From Cepaea nemoralis (taxonomy: Eukaryota; Mollusca; Gastropoda; Stylommatophora; Helicidae), in assembly GCA_014155875.1 (NCBI GenBank), contig JACEFZ010028134.1, forward strand, positions 434,001 to 498,000: a DNA stretch of 64,000 nucleotides, given 5' to 3'. The position numbers and the translations under genes were made by a program. Below are positions 11,185 through 22,385 of the stretch, one piece after another. The notes beneath the pieces are model-generated. The model worked only from the letters and a program-made list of their open reading frames with translations. It was not told the DNA's origin and made no database searches. Within the stretch, counting starts at the first letter, position 1. Every line of letters begins with the position of its first letter.

Positions 11185-11610
11185 TCATTTTTGTTTGATT
11201 TCTGTCTCTACGGTTAACTGTCTTGCCTTTAATTCTGCCTCTACTGTTATCTGTCTTGCCTTTAACTCTGCCTCTGCGGTTATCTGTCTTGCCTTTAACT
11301 CTTTTTCCGTAGCCACCATTCGTTCGCGTTCCAAAGCTATTTCTTTTTCTCTAGCCTTTATTCGTTCGCGTTGCAGGGCTATTTCTTTTTCTCTAGCCTT
11401 TATTCGCTCTTGTCGTTCACGCATAGCTTGAAGTTGCTCTACTGCCAGTTTTTCCTGTCGTTCCTTCTTTTCAGCTGCTAGTTTTTGCAATCGTTCCTCC
11501 TTCTCACGTGCGGTTTTAGCTTTGAATTCTTGCAGTGCCCAGTTTCGAAGCTCTGCACCAGTTAGACCATTTTTTTCTCCCAAGATAACACAATATAGAA
11601 GTGTAGCCAT
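11185..11610 (-). pseudogene. Gag-like N-terminal coiled-coil fragment of a retroelement
   Basis: 140 codons: NGLTGAELRNWALQEF followed by a long K/E/R coiled coil with internal repeats (IKAREKEIALQRER twice; AELKARQIT three times). The start pattern 'LTGxELxxW' plus a charged coiled coil matches the gag start of the intact LTR element at 53.4 kb (LTGDELMKWSENKYSE), so this is a relative of that family. No capsid, zinc knuckle or pol follows, so it is a truncated copy. Confidence 0.6.
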
Positions 11611-11639
11611 CTTGACCTACCTGTATAATAATTTATCTA

Positions 11640-14098
11640 GCTGAAATATGATAGAACAATGCAAAAATGTAAATATGTTCGATTCAGAGTAGACAATCAA
11701 TATAACAACTGCTGAACCAAAATGTGAATTGTAACTCAACAGCAATGTAAACTTGAACAATAAAGAAATTCAGTAACTTCTTGCTATATATATATCTTAA
11801 GTGTTACTATCTGTAAATAACAGAAATTAGTATTAAAAATATATTCCGTATAAAGAATATAATAACACTAGACAAGTAACAGTTATGAGAGAACGAGTGA
11901 CAATTGACGTAAAACCCTATTCGTCCTTATAAAAGATAATAACTTAGACTAACGATTACTCTAGCTACAGATATAGATACCTACAATACGTGAGATTGAT
12001 ACAAATAGCTTCGTACCGATCTGACAATTGCAAGTATACACGTCTTCTTTAAATTCGCACAATAATATTAACTCATTTTTTTAAAATGTTAACTTAGCCA
12101 TTGTTGCTTATTTAACGTTACAGTTGCACCCCGTTAACCGAATGTATAGAACAATCAACAAATAGGAAAAATATACTGGCCTTCTTGACAGTTGTTGGCA
12201 TTGGGTAATGTATGTCTGTTTATTCAATACTATAATGAGTTTAGAAGTAAAGTGCCGTGGCGAGTGAGGCAGTGATAGGTTGTTGTTCCTGTTTGAGTTT
12301 AACGATAGTGTAATGAACTTACACTAATACCCTGAACCTACGTGGCCCGTGGCCGACTTCAGAGAAGTGCTTAGTCGGCTGTGGTATAACCGATGAACTT
12401 TGAATACAGTGCTTAGTCGGCTGTGGTATAACCGATGAACTTTGAATACTTTCGGCTTTAAGATAGATCTTGGCCGACTGGTTCTGGTAGTATCCACGCG
12501 TATGATCCCTGTAATGGTTGGCTGCACGTGTGTAATATGTGCCTTGTCCACTAGTGGTGCACGTCACGTACTTGAGTTTCGTTTGATGACAGTAATCTCT
12601 TGCAGTGAAGTTGATATGTATCGACGCTATTTGCCAAACTTCTGGTTCCAGATCATCATAAGTTCCTGACGAACGTGCGTCGATGCCGGTAAAGTAAGGT
12701 GTCGGTTCAATGTCGTGATATTGCTTCAATGTCTTCACCACCTAGTGACAATGTCCCAGAGTTTCCATGAACGAATGTGTCATGTCTGTCCAGAAAAATG
12801 GTACGGGTGTATATAGTGTGTTCGTTACTGTGAATTCATATATGTCCGGTGGTGTGAAGAAGGTGGTGTTGGTGTTCTAGTTTCTATGTTGTCCTCAGAA
12901 ACGATGTATCCAGGCTATCAGATATGCGTTCAATAAATGTTGTTATCACTAACAGTACAGTGTCCGGTTATGGCCTACTCTCCTGATGTGATGCATAAGT
13001 ATGCCAAGTATGTACTTCATCTTTTGATCACACTCTGTCCAATATAATTAAATACTTTCCTCAGACATCGTTTTGTTTATATGTTCTAAAGATCTTAAAC
13101 TAGTATTGCACTTTTCAATTTCAATTTCATAATAATTCACATAAATATTCTTTAAATACGTGCTGTCAATTCTGTTATATTTACATCCGTGTAATAGTGC
13201 GCGAAAACTTATTCATATCTGATGCGCACGTAACTGTGCAAACTGTTAATTGTATGTAATTTCTATTTGATCTTGTAGATGATAAATCTATATGTGTTGG
13301 CGACTGTTTCATCGATGTATTTGCGAAATCTAAGAGGTATATTAAAGTTCCTCTTACCTTCTGTTGTAGATCCTTCAGCAATACTTATATTATTGTAATT
13401 TGTAATGTTTGCTCTGTGTTTTCAGCTGTGTATATTCCAGCGTTTTATTGGGCGTTATCATTTCGCCCAATGTCGTGTGGTGCGTCACATTGAAGTTTGG
13501 TGTGCAAGCTTTCTTTCCGTGCACAGTTTCTTGACATATTCCTGCCGTACAGGCTTCATTATTCATTTGTGGATCTCGTAAGGTCACTGCTGTAATTTAC
13601 TTGGCTGGTAAGAGTCCCCATATGCCTCGAAGTGCGATCCCTCTCAATTATAAGAATCCACCCGAGGTATTGTTGAAATTTGGCTCGCCTCCAGAGTAAA
13701 CAAAACACTCAACGTCAAACTGAAGTTGGCAACGAAATTCACAGATGCGGCTCTGACGATAAGGCATTAAAATACACCTGTTTATTTGGGTGTATAAACA
13801 ATGTTGCAATACACAATTCTTCGTCTCTATAGGGTGTCCCTAAGACAGGATCAGCACCTATTACGAGCAACTCAAATTGCCATGCTCATATGTCCTTAAC
13901 CTCTACCTCAGCGCTCATTCTGGTTTTCATTCCTGTGTTCGTTTTTTCCGTGTCAGTATCCTCTAATTATATTCATCTCGCTCCTGGGTCCATGGTCTTT
14001 CGATCCCAGCAAGTGACTCCTCCCGTCGTCCACTTGAATATGAGCTATACCTGCATAAGAATATCCAATCTGGTCCACGACTTTGATTCCTCAGAATA
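11640..14098. other. Segment between the direct repeats, mostly non-coding
   Basis: AT-rich near 11640-12200. A 42-bp tandem duplication sits at about 12367-12450 (GTGCTTAGTCGGCTGTGG twice). No PBS, LTR end or pol motif could be identified. It is probably leader or decayed sequence of the element carrying the gag-like fragment. Confidence 0.35.
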
Positions 14099-14422
14099 TC
14101 ACACACGTCCGAATCCCAAGATGGTATCCCAGCATAATCCTTTGTTGACGTCTGACGCATCTCCTTAGTTTCCCTGCGCACTCTATAATTGTACCATTCG
14201 GTGCATCTTTTAGGGAAGCTCCCTTCAGCCTTTCTCAGTCTGCTGTGTGTCAGTGACTGATATGTGGCAATGTACACAAAGCTACAGATAGTTTTTGCAG
14301 CAGTCTGTGCGTGCTGACAGGTGTGGATAGTTTTTGCAGCAGTCTGTGTGTGCTGACAGGTGCCTCAGATTGCAGAACACATACTGCAACATGGTAGCAA
14401 ATATGGCTCAGGGGACAGGGGT
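14099..14422. repeat. 324-bp direct repeat, copy 2
   Basis: Second copy of the 10289-10612 repeat. Here the LINE-type frame continues naturally past the repeat (VEATMDVKL, LEDLHKKAH, to 14505), so this copy is in the original context and copy 1 is the duplicate. Confidence 0.9.
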
Positions 14423-14505
14423 CTGTTTTGTGGTTGGTTGAGGCAACCATGGATGTCAAACTCTGTGAACGCTTGGAGGATCTGCATAAGAAAGCACATA
14501 CCATG
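14360..14505 (+). pseudogene. LINE-C C-terminal fragment (RNase H-bearing type)
   Basis: PQIAEHILQH...KYG followed after a frame change by ATMDVKLCERLEDLHKKAH. The 'AEHILQxCxxY ... LxGxLEDLxxTAxF' pair is the usual end of RNase H-containing LINEs. A better copy is at 17400-18055. Confidence 0.6.
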
Positions 14506-14772
14506 TCAAGTAAGTCAAGTAAAGGGTCCCTTTTACACACCTTTCCATGTATTAGGTATGTGTTGCTAGACACATGTTTATAGACCAGATGGCACTCATG
14601 GATGATATGGTCAGTATCATGCCGACTGCCTTTACTTCCCAAGACATTTACCCATGTTTGGCTGGGTTGATCTGGGGAGCCCAGGTCCATTAAAAAAATT
14701 CCAATCCACCCCAGTGCATATTGAACCTTTGAGACGGCAGGTGAGTGTCTAGCCCTACACCCTCGCAGCTCC
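14505..14772 (-). repeat. SINE-1 copy, minus strand
   Basis: Contains the reverse complement of the body (TAGACCAGATGGCACTCATGG, TTTACTTCCCAAGACATTT) and terminates at the head as GCAGCTCCC at 14764-14772. Confidence 0.75.
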
Positions 14773-15085
14773 CACAGTTCATATATTAGGCACAATTGCA
14801 GACATAAGCTGATTCCAAGTGAATGAGAAGACAAAGAAAGAAGGCTTAATCTTTGCTTACTGTTTTAGGTGTGCAGATAATTTAACTTAGTATAAAATGA
14901 AATACAGCCTTGTTTACTGTTGTGTGTGGTAATTTAAATTTGGCATGAAGTAAAATACATTCTCATCCACTGTTTTTTGCTAAATATTTCATATTCTTTC
15001 TTGGGGATGGAGAGGGTGGTGGTGGTTTTGCAGAATGTTCATGTTCTTTGAGCGGCACAGTATTTGTAGAGGTTTGTATTTGCAG

Positions 15086-15272
15086 GGAGCCAAATTTATG
15101 TTTGAAAGCGTGTGGAAGTATTGTCAGGAGCTGCTAGCCACAAGTGATTCTGTAGAAACAAGTCTCCTGCAGCAGAACCGACTGTGCCATGATGCATACT
15201 TGGCTTCACGCACCACACTTTATCTGGGAGGTGACAGCTACTTGCAGGAGTTACACCCCTTGAAGATGAAAG
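15086..15272 (+). CDS. Exon 3 in window: segment leading into the NTPase
   Basis: Acceptor TTTGCAG, donor AAAG/GTAAAT, phase 0 in and phase 1 out. The product includes FMFESVWKYCQELL, then RLCHDAYLASRTTLYLGGDSYLQEL. In this family a helix ending 'HEAFLxSRxxxYVGRxxYLxxL' sits just before the P-loop, and this matches in order and spacing. An ATG is present 50 bp upstream of the acceptor but the splice-consistent phase favours an internal exon. Confidence 0.85.
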
Positions 15273-15724
15273 GTAAATGCTTTTTCTTTAAGTAACTGAT
15301 CATAAAAGGATCTGGTTTTAAAGCATGAGAAAGATCTAGGTGCAGGTATATATTCTTCTACAATAAGGGTCTGGACAGGCAGTATGACATATCTGGCACA
15401 AGAGATCTTTTCCTTTTCCCAACGACAAGGACAGCCCAGCCAAGATCACAAGCTTGACTCAGGCTAGCAATCTCATGAGCTTGACTCAGACGAGGAAATT
15501 CGCAGTGAACTTAAAAAGTGATACAAAGATACCATGAAAGCCTCAATTAAAAATTGGTGTATTGATCTTGAAAACTGACATAGCATTGCTGCTAATTTCT
15601 CTGCTTGGTGTAGTGAAATTGTTCTGTAAACTGTTTGGCAGTTTTATGTAGAATTGATTGAAGTTAATTATTCATTTTTATGTATGTTGAAAATAAAGGG
15701 AGATAAAACATCATTTGTTTCCAG

Positions 15725-15865
15725 AACACCCGCATGTGCTGGTTCATGGCCCTGCAGGATGTGGAAAGTCAGCGCTCTTAGCAAACCTAGTCAAGAAAAT
15801 AAAGGATTCTGATGACAAAGTAAACTTCGTCTATCACTTTGTAGGATGTGCTCAGGGTACCACAG
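15725..15865 (+). CDS. Exon 4 in window: P-loop (Walker A) of the NACHT/STAND NTPase
   Basis: Acceptor TTTCCAG, donor ACAG/GTAAAA, phase 1 in and 1 out. The product reads VLVHGPAGCGKSALLANLV and then VYHFVGCAQGTT. GPAGCGKS is a canonical Walker A with the catalytic lysine and the Mg-binding serine intact. The FVG sequence is the following beta-strand typical of these proteins (F-V/I-G-x-S). This exon decides the NTPase identity of the gene. Confidence 0.92.
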
Positions 15866-16354
15866 GTAAAATTTCTTTCTGTTTCTGGTGACAGGACAGC
15901 ATTGATATTTTCAAAGTAACAAAAAGCATATGAAGATATCAAAGGAAAACCACCACACTTTCTTCCCAATAATAAGTTTATGAGCTAGCCACACATTTGT
16001 AATGGAGTGATATGTTCAGAAGTTTCATACCAATGTTAGGACTGATTAACCTGATATGACAAATAGCACATATGACAGTTCTGATTCATAATTTTCTTTT
16101 GACTTCTTTTCTCATTCTCATCTTACCATCTTCCATCATTACAACCATTTTTATTTTTTATTTTGTTATTGCATTTATAATTTTCTGCTTCATTTGCCAT
16201 TTTATCTTATCTTCTGCTGCTTCTATATCTCCAAATATTCCCAAGTATGGATGACCAGAATTGAAGTATTTTATTTTTATATTTTTTGGTGAGTGTCTTC
16301 TGATATCCAGTTTTGATTTACAGTATGAGCATTTGCTTTATGCAGCAGGCATAT

Positions 16355-16600
16355 TAGTGAAGTTGATAGCAAACTGCGTTGATAATGTCATGAAGGAAAT
16401 TGTCATGAGTCAACAAAGGGGTTATGAATGCAATTCGCAATCCTGTTTACCGTGTTTGAAACATGGCTGTGGGTGATTTGGAAGCACACTGCCTTATGAT
16501 GGTTTTCATACAATGGTGAATGTGTCAGTCATTCAGAAAGCAATGGCAAACTACTGAAATAAAACTTGCCAAGAAATCACAAACAGCCAACCAAAATAAA
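16355..16600 (+). repeat. SINE-2 copy
   Basis: Head with AAAGGGGTTATGAATGCAATTC and GTGTTTGAAACATGG (B-box-like), and tail CAGAAAGCAATGGCAAACTACTG then CTTGCCAAGAAATCACAA. Plus orientation. (Each quoted string is a fragment of the tail, which spans 16537-16600.). Confidence 0.75.
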
Positions 16601-16869
16601 AATGATAATTATCATGAGCACAGTGGCTGACATATTTAATGGACTCACTTTCTCCTGCGAAACTGAGTCAAAGATTGGCCACCAATTCCTCCTCACATTC
16701 AGGCCTACAAAATGTGATAGTGTTTTGACATCACAGACTCATAGCAGAAAACTGTTTCAGGGCAAATGTTTAATTGTTATCTGTCAGGATCCATTCATTG
16801 AGTATTATCTGAGCAATCTGGGGTTTTTGACAATGGCTTACTACCTCTTGGTGGCATTTTGCCTATGGA

Positions 16870-17135
16870 CAAGGGGGAGGTGGTCGTGCGCTTGTGGGAC
16901 CAGGTGGAGAAGGCGGAGGAAAAGATTGAGAACCCATATGTGGAAAGAATGAGATTGCGGGAGATCGGCAGGGGTTCAAAACTGAGAGGGAAGACCAGGA
17001 GAACTTTTAATCAGATAGCGGTGGGAACGACTAGTAGTGTGACTCTTCACTGGCTGTTGAACGAGGGGACTGAGCACATATGGGAATGTCATGATTGCAG
17101 TGATGTCGGTTCTTAACTCAACTCAAAACTCAACT
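16870..17135 (+). repeat. Dispersed repeat R, copy 1
   Basis: Contains CTTCACTGGCTGTTGAACGAGG and GAGCACATATGGGAATGTC. It is homologous to minus-strand copies at 35478-35745, 43868-44050 and 59580-59720. It is open for 85 codons here (KLRGKTRRTFNQIAVGT), with a similar peptide at 35.5 kb, so it may be a decayed coding end of a retroelement, but I recognise no domain. Confidence 0.7.
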
Positions 17136-17399
17136 TAACTGTCTGAGCAAGTTAAAGAAATCTGCCTAAATTTATTTTTAAAGCCACACAGAATAAGGAG
17201 TGTAGTAGCTCAGAGGTGCCTCTGGTTCAATTCATGACATTGTCTGTGTGGATTTTTACAAATAAGAAAAGGATAGTAAACACCTCCTTGATACTGGAAT
17301 AGTGGACAGAACTGCTGGGGTTTTTGACAATGGCTTACTACTTGCAAGATGCTTGTGCTTGTGCGTTGTAAAAATTCCTCGGGAGTTTGAAATCAAAGA

Positions 17400-18055
17400 G
17401 AACAATCAGAATAGGCCTCTGCCCAGGCTAAACTGGGCCACAGACTTGATGAAAACGTGCAACACAATATGCTTTATGATGTTACGTTTACATATTTATT
17501 AGTTCAACAGAACCTGCTCAAGACGACTACCATTTTATGGACAGACAAGAACAAATCATTATTCTGCGCTTTAGAACAGGACACATCCGGGAAGGTTAAC
17601 CCGGTCAACAAATGCCCGCAGAAGTCGGATGTGTCGGCCTAACGGCGCAAGAACGCAGCTCTGCTGTAAACAGGCACAATGCAATCACGTCCGAAAAAAA
17701 ACTCCGGATGAACGAAGAAGAAGAAGAACAGGACACAATAGATTACACAACCACATGTATACAAAATTCAAGATTGGCGAATTAGCCATGTGCACATGTG
17801 GATTGGTATCTCAGACAGCAGATCACATACTTCAAGATTGCCCAAAATATGACATATCTAGGCAAACCTTCTGGTCTAAAGAAACAACAATGACTAGGCA
17901 AACCTTCTAGCCTAGAGAAATAACAGTAGAAGATAAACTCTATGGACCATTGAATGAACTAAATAAAAACAGTGAAATTCATACCAGAGACATTGCAAAT
18001 GTAAAGTTTCAGGCGAATGAAAGAAGAAGAATTTCAACAAGATTTAAATGGTTAA
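17400..18055 (+). pseudogene. LINE-C fragment: RNase H end of a non-LTR element
   Basis: FRTGH / NRLHNHMYTKFKIGE is followed by CTCGLVSQTADHILQDCPKY, then LYGPLNELNKN. The 'TGHxxLxxHxxRxxx' and 'CxCGxxxQTxxHxLxxCPxY' motifs are typical of the C-terminus of RNase H-carrying LINEs. The frame is interrupted by a SINE-5 inserted at the histidine of TGH (17585). It ends 36 bp before a host exon. Confidence 0.8.
17585..17726 (+). mobile_element. SINE-5 ((GAA)n-tailed short retroelement) with target duplication
   Basis: About 142 bp, from CCGGGAAGGTTAACCCGG to a (GAA)4 tail. AACAGGACAC flanks both sides (17575-17584 and 17727-17736), a clean target-site duplication inside LINE-C. Other copies: 7261-7505(-), 27590-27735(-), 41550-41665(+) and 41690-41868(+). 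No A or B box could be recognised, so its class (SINE or LINE-end derived) is open. Confidence 0.85.
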
Positions 18056-18090
18056 TGTAATACTTAACTTAAACTTTTGTTTCTGTCTAG

Positions 18091-18332
18091 ATCCTAAAAG
18101 TATATTGCAGCGGATTTTAGCTGAATTGCAGCATATAAATGGAACAGAAGTGAAAGAAGATTTGGAATCTGAACATAAACAGTCTGTCATTGATAAAGTG
18201 AATGTCAATGAGTTTCATGACATTTATGTCAGTGTACAGAATGAGATGCAGCATTCCTCTTCTGATGGGAAGCATGTGGTTATAATCATTGATGGCCTGG
18301 ACAAGGTCACCGCTTCTAGTAAAACAGCAAAA
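18091..18332 (+). CDS. Exon 5 in window: Walker B part of the STAND NTPase
   Basis: Acceptor TTCTGTCTAG, phase 1 in; donor GTAGGT at 18333, phase 0 out. The product begins DPKSILQRILAELQ and contains HVVIIIDGLDKVTASSK. Four hydrophobic residues followed by DGLD is the Walker B/Mg site of NACHT-type NTPases (D-G-x-D/E). A second GT four bases further would change phase and not fit exon 6, so the first is chosen. Confidence 0.9.
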
Positions 18333-18711
18333 GTAGGTATTTGCAACAATATGTTGATTGTTACAATTATTTTATTTATGACAGTAATTTTTTTATTTTG
18401 TTTGCAAATGGTCATTTTGTAATTTTAATTTTAGAATAGTGAAGACTTCTAGCTATTTTTGTTTTTATTGTGTTTAAATTTTAAATGTGCTTTCCATTTG
18501 ATTCCAAATTTGTATCCTGACTTTGTCATTTTACCCTTTAAAATATTTCAGACACCTGGCTGCTTTAATTATGCTTTTTTAATTGTGTCTGACATTTAAT
18601 GTCAACTTCATATCCTGGTTATAAACTGAGCAATATTAACCTGCTGAGGTATGTAAGGAAGCTTGTGTGTCAACCTAGCATCAGGGAATCTGATACTCAA
18701 AAATGGGAACC
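18333..18711. other. Intron sequence, AT-rich, nothing seen
   Basis: T-rich intron start; the last 60 bases grade into the minisatellite. Confidence 0.4.
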
Positions 18712-20459
18712 CAAGCTTCTGTAAGGTAGTGCTTTGTATCTATTGTCACAAGCCTCTGTAAGGTAGTTCTTCCCAACTACTGTCACAAGCCTCTGTAAGG
18801 TGGTTCTTCCTAACTACTGTCAAAAGGCTCTATAAAGTAGTTCTTCCTAACAACTGTCACAAGCCTCTGTAAGGTAGTTCTTCCTAACTACTGTCACAAG
18901 CCTCTGTAAAGTGGTTCTTCCTAACTACTGTCAAAAGGCTCTGTAAGGTAGTTCTTCCTAACTACTGTCACAAGCCTCTGTAAGGTGGTTCTTCCCAACT
19001 AATGTTTCAAGGCTCTGTAAAGTAGTTCTTCCTAAGAACTGTCACAAGCCTCTGTAAGGTGGTTCTTCCCAACTAATGTTTCAAGGCTCTGTAAAGTAGT
19101 TCTTCCTAAGAACTGTCACAAGCCTCTGTAAGGTGGTTCTTCCTAATGTCACAAGCCTCTCTAAGGTGGTTCTTCCTAACTACTGTCCCAAGTCTCTGTA
19201 AGGCAGTTCTTCCTAATGTCACAAGCCTCTGTAAGGTAGTTCTTCCTAACTAATGTCACAAGCCTCTGTAAGGTAGTTCTTCCTAACTAATGTCACAAGC
19301 CTCTGTTAGGTGGTTCTTCCTAACTACTGTCACAAACCTCTGTAAGGTAGTTCTTCCTAACAACTGTCACAAGCCTCTGTAAGGTAGTTCTTCCTAACTA
19401 CTGTCACAAGCCTCTGTAAGGTGGTTCTTCCCAACTAATGTTGAAAGGCTCTGTAAAGTAGTTCTTCCTAAGAACTGTCACAAGCCTCTGTAAGGTGGTT
19501 CTTCCTAATGTCACAAGCCTCTGTAAGGTGGTTCTTCCCAACTAATGTCACAAGCCTCTCTAAGGCGGTTCTTCCTAACTACTGTCCCAAGTCTCTGTAA
19601 GGCAGTTCTTCCTAATGTCACAAGCCTCTGTAAGGTAGTTCTTCCTAACTAATGTCACAAGCCTCTGTAAGGTAGTTCTTCATAACTAATATTACAAGCC
19701 TCTGTAAGATGGTTCTTCCTAACTACTGTCACAAGCCTCTGTAAGGTAGTTCTTCCTAACTAATGTCACAAGCCTCTGTTAGGTGGTTCTTCCTAACTAC
19801 TGTCACAAGCCTCTGTAAGGTAGTTCTTCCTAACTACTGTCACAAACCTCTGTAAGATGGTTCTTGTTAACTAATGTCACAAGCCTCTGTAAGGTAGTTC
19901 TTCCTAACTACTGTCACAAGCCTTTGTAAGATGGTTCTTCCTAACTAATGTCACAAGCCTCAGTAAGATGGTTCTTTCTAAGTAATGTCACAAGCCTCAG
20001 TAAGGTAGTTCTTCCTAACTAATGTCACAAGCCTCTGTTAAGTAGTTCTTCCTAACTAATGTCATAAGCCTCTGTAAGATAGTTCTTCCTAACTACTGTC
20101 ACAAGCCTCTGTAAGATGGTTCTTCCTAACTAATGTCACAAGCTTCAGTAAGATGGTTCTTCCTAACTAATGTCACAAGCCTCTGTAAGGTAGTTCTTCC
20201 TAACTGCTGTCACAAGCCTCTGTAAGGTACTTCTTCCTAATTAATGTCACAAGCTTCAGTAAGGTAGTTCCTCCTAACTAATGTCACAAGCCTCTGTTAG
20301 GTAGTTCTTCCTAACTGCTGTCACAAGCCTCTGTAAGGTACTTCTTCCTAACTAATGTCACAAGCCTCTGTAAGGTAGTTCTTCCTAACTAATGTCACAA
20401 GCCTCTGTAAGGTAGTTCTTCCTAACTACTGTCACAAGCCTCTGTAAGGTGGTTCTACC
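18712..20459. repeat. 37-bp minisatellite, about 1.75 kb
   Basis: Unit: CACAAGCCTCTGTAAGGT then AGTTCTTCCTAACTACTGT. Unit starts at 18747 and 18784 are exactly 37 apart. Roughly 45 copies with variant positions (GGTAG/GGTGG, ACTACTGT/ACTAATGT) and some 27-bp units lacking CTAACTA-type bases. Variant dimers of 74 bp (with TTTCAAGGCTCTGTAAAGT) recur near 18990-19130, suggesting local amplification of two-unit blocks. Confidence 0.95.
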
Positions 20460-20462
20460 TTA

Positions 20463-20575
20463 CTACTGTATATCATCATCCAGTGCCTTGCCGGCTGGTG
20501 CAGGCGATCATGCCTCTCCACAAATTGCGATCTCTGACAGCATGAAATCAGAAATCAGGAACCTTGGAATGTGAT
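20463..20575 (-). pseudogene. LINE 3' tail, minus strand
   Basis: TATCATCATCCAGTGCCTTGCCGGCTGG is the reverse complement of the PARHWMMM-type end seen at 43740-43780(+). It abuts the end of the minisatellite. Confidence 0.6.
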
Positions 20576-20579
20576 CAAC

Positions 20580-21845
20580 ATAGAACATTAGTATAATGAG
20601 TCACATCACAAAGATTTTGCTAAGAATTATCATGCAAAGAGTGAGGAAGAAGATACAACCTGAAATAGGGGAAGAGCAATGTGGATTTGTAGAAGGAAAG
20701 GGTACAGTAAATGCTGTGTATATGCTGCGAACAGTTATTGAACGTGTTATAGAAGTAAACAAGGATATACATCTTTGCTTTATTGACTATACAAAGGCTT
20801 TTGATAGAGTTAGACATGTCAACATGGTGGATATGCTTGCAGATCTACAAATTGATGGGAAAGACATTAGACTTATAAAAAACATAAATTGGAAACAACA
20901 AGCTGTAATAAGGATTTATAATGAAGTGGGACAGTATCAGCCAATTAAAAGAGGTGTTAGGCAGGGATGTGTGATGTCTCCAGATCTTTTTTCCCTATAC
21001 AGTGAAAATATTTTCAGAAATGTAGAGGATATAAATGGTATCAGCATTGGAGGATGAAACATCAATAACATTAGATATGCAGATGATACAGTATTAATTG
21101 CAGATAATGCGCAGGACCTGCAACAATTAGTAGATGCGGTTGTTGTACACAGTGAACAACTGGGGTTAGAATTAAATTGTAAAAAGACTCAGGTTATGGT
21201 CGTCACTAGGAAGGAAGAAGTGCCACAATGTAATATACAAGTAAATGGAAATATTCTTCAACAAGTGAATCGGTACAATTATCTTGGAACAGTCATAACA
21301 TCTGATGGGAGATGCCTTGAAGAGATTAGAACAAGAATCGCCATGGTGAAAGTAGCCTTTAGCAAGATGAAAAACATTCTGTCCAATAAAAAGAAGTCAA
21401 TTGAAACGAGAAAAAGAGTGTTGAGGGGATACATAGAGCCTGTTCTTTTGTTTGGATGTGAAACTTGGACAATGGGCAGTCAAGCTGAAAAACATCTGAT
21501 GGCTGCAGAAATGTGGTTTCTGAGGAAAATGCAAAGAATACCATGGACAGGCAGAAAAACCAATGACCAAGTACTACTGGAGACAAATTAACATCGTAAA
21601 CTGATTAGAGAAATTAGACGTAGACAGTCAAAATTTTTTGGACATGTTATGAGAAGAAATGGATTGGAGAACTTGGTGACAACTGGCAAGATCGAAGGAA
21701 ACAGACCAAGAGGCAGACCGAGAGGAAAATACCTGGATGGCTTGGCCACATGAGCTGATCCACGACACTGGTGATCGAGTTAAATGGCGAGTCATGACCG
21801 CCCACGCTTTCCGGCATGGCACATGATTGATTGATTGATTGACAG
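20580..21845 (+). mobile_element. LINE-A: best copy, RT through C-terminus and 3' tail
   Basis: One reading frame runs from 20596 to about 21755 with only two in-frame stops (TGA at 21056, TAA at 21589). RT motifs in order: EEQCGFVEGKGT, HLCFIDYTKAFDRV (first catalytic Asp), RGVRQGCVMSPDLF, RYADDTVL (catalytic DD at 21075-21089), LGLELNCKKTQVM, YNYLGTVITSDGR, then GCETWT, RRQSKFFGHVMRR and the end peptide HAFRHGT. It ends in a (TGAT)n tail. The endonuclease and 5' RT part are missing (5' truncation). The tail of short repeats would suit an RTE-like clade, but I cannot assign the clade from sequence alone. Confidence 0.9.
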
Positions 21846-22020
21846 CATGGATCAATTCATGTTTTGACTCCCTTCTGTGCCATGATGCAAGACTGTCAGG
21901 AATCTTTTCCTGCTGTCTTCCTCTATCTCTCTTTCTACAAATCTTTCTGGTTGTCATGACATTTTCCAGTTTTTGTATATACCAGCATATATAACGAATG
22001 CTATATAAGATGAGGTGCAA
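21846..22020 (-). pseudogene. LINE-A fragment, minus strand
   Basis: Minus-strand frame reads QKLENVMTTRKICRKRDRGRQ, then LASWHRRESKHELIH. It directly abuts the tail of the plus-strand LINE-A, so two copies are head-to-head at their 3' ends. Confidence 0.75.
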
Positions 22021-22202
22021 ATTTCAGCTTACTTTTCATGAGTTTAATTCATCATCAACATCATCATCAAGTTAATCTTTCTGAGATTGGTGTTGAAGTT
22101 GTCTGATCGTGTCCCTGTGGAGCACCTCTGATCCATGTTAACCTCATGTATTATTAGATTTGTATTCAGACTATTTTACTTAGCATAGCTAGAGAATGTA
22201 AG

Positions 22203-22385
22203 AGAGGAGCAGCTGGCAGAGTGGCTAGAATGCTGGATTCCCATTCAGAAGATCCAAGTTTGAATCCTCTGTAAGGTGATGAAATTTTTTCTGTCGGCGA
22301 CTGCACTAGCCAGGTGATCTTAATTCCTCTGGTTCAAGATACCCCACTGTCTTACACCTCAGAGTTCTATAAGCAATAATGACAG
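22203..22385 (+). repeat. tRNA-derived SINE (SINE-6)
   Basis: Head with A-box-like AGTGGCTAGAATGC and B-box-like AAGTTTGAATCCTC at normal tRNA spacing, then an unrelated body. No tRNA cloverleaf with a CCA-type end, so not a tRNA gene. Confidence 0.65.

Noticed and set aside
10289..14422. Direct repeats as true LTRs
   Set aside because: No TG...CA ends, no target duplication, and copy 2 continues into LINE coding sequence.
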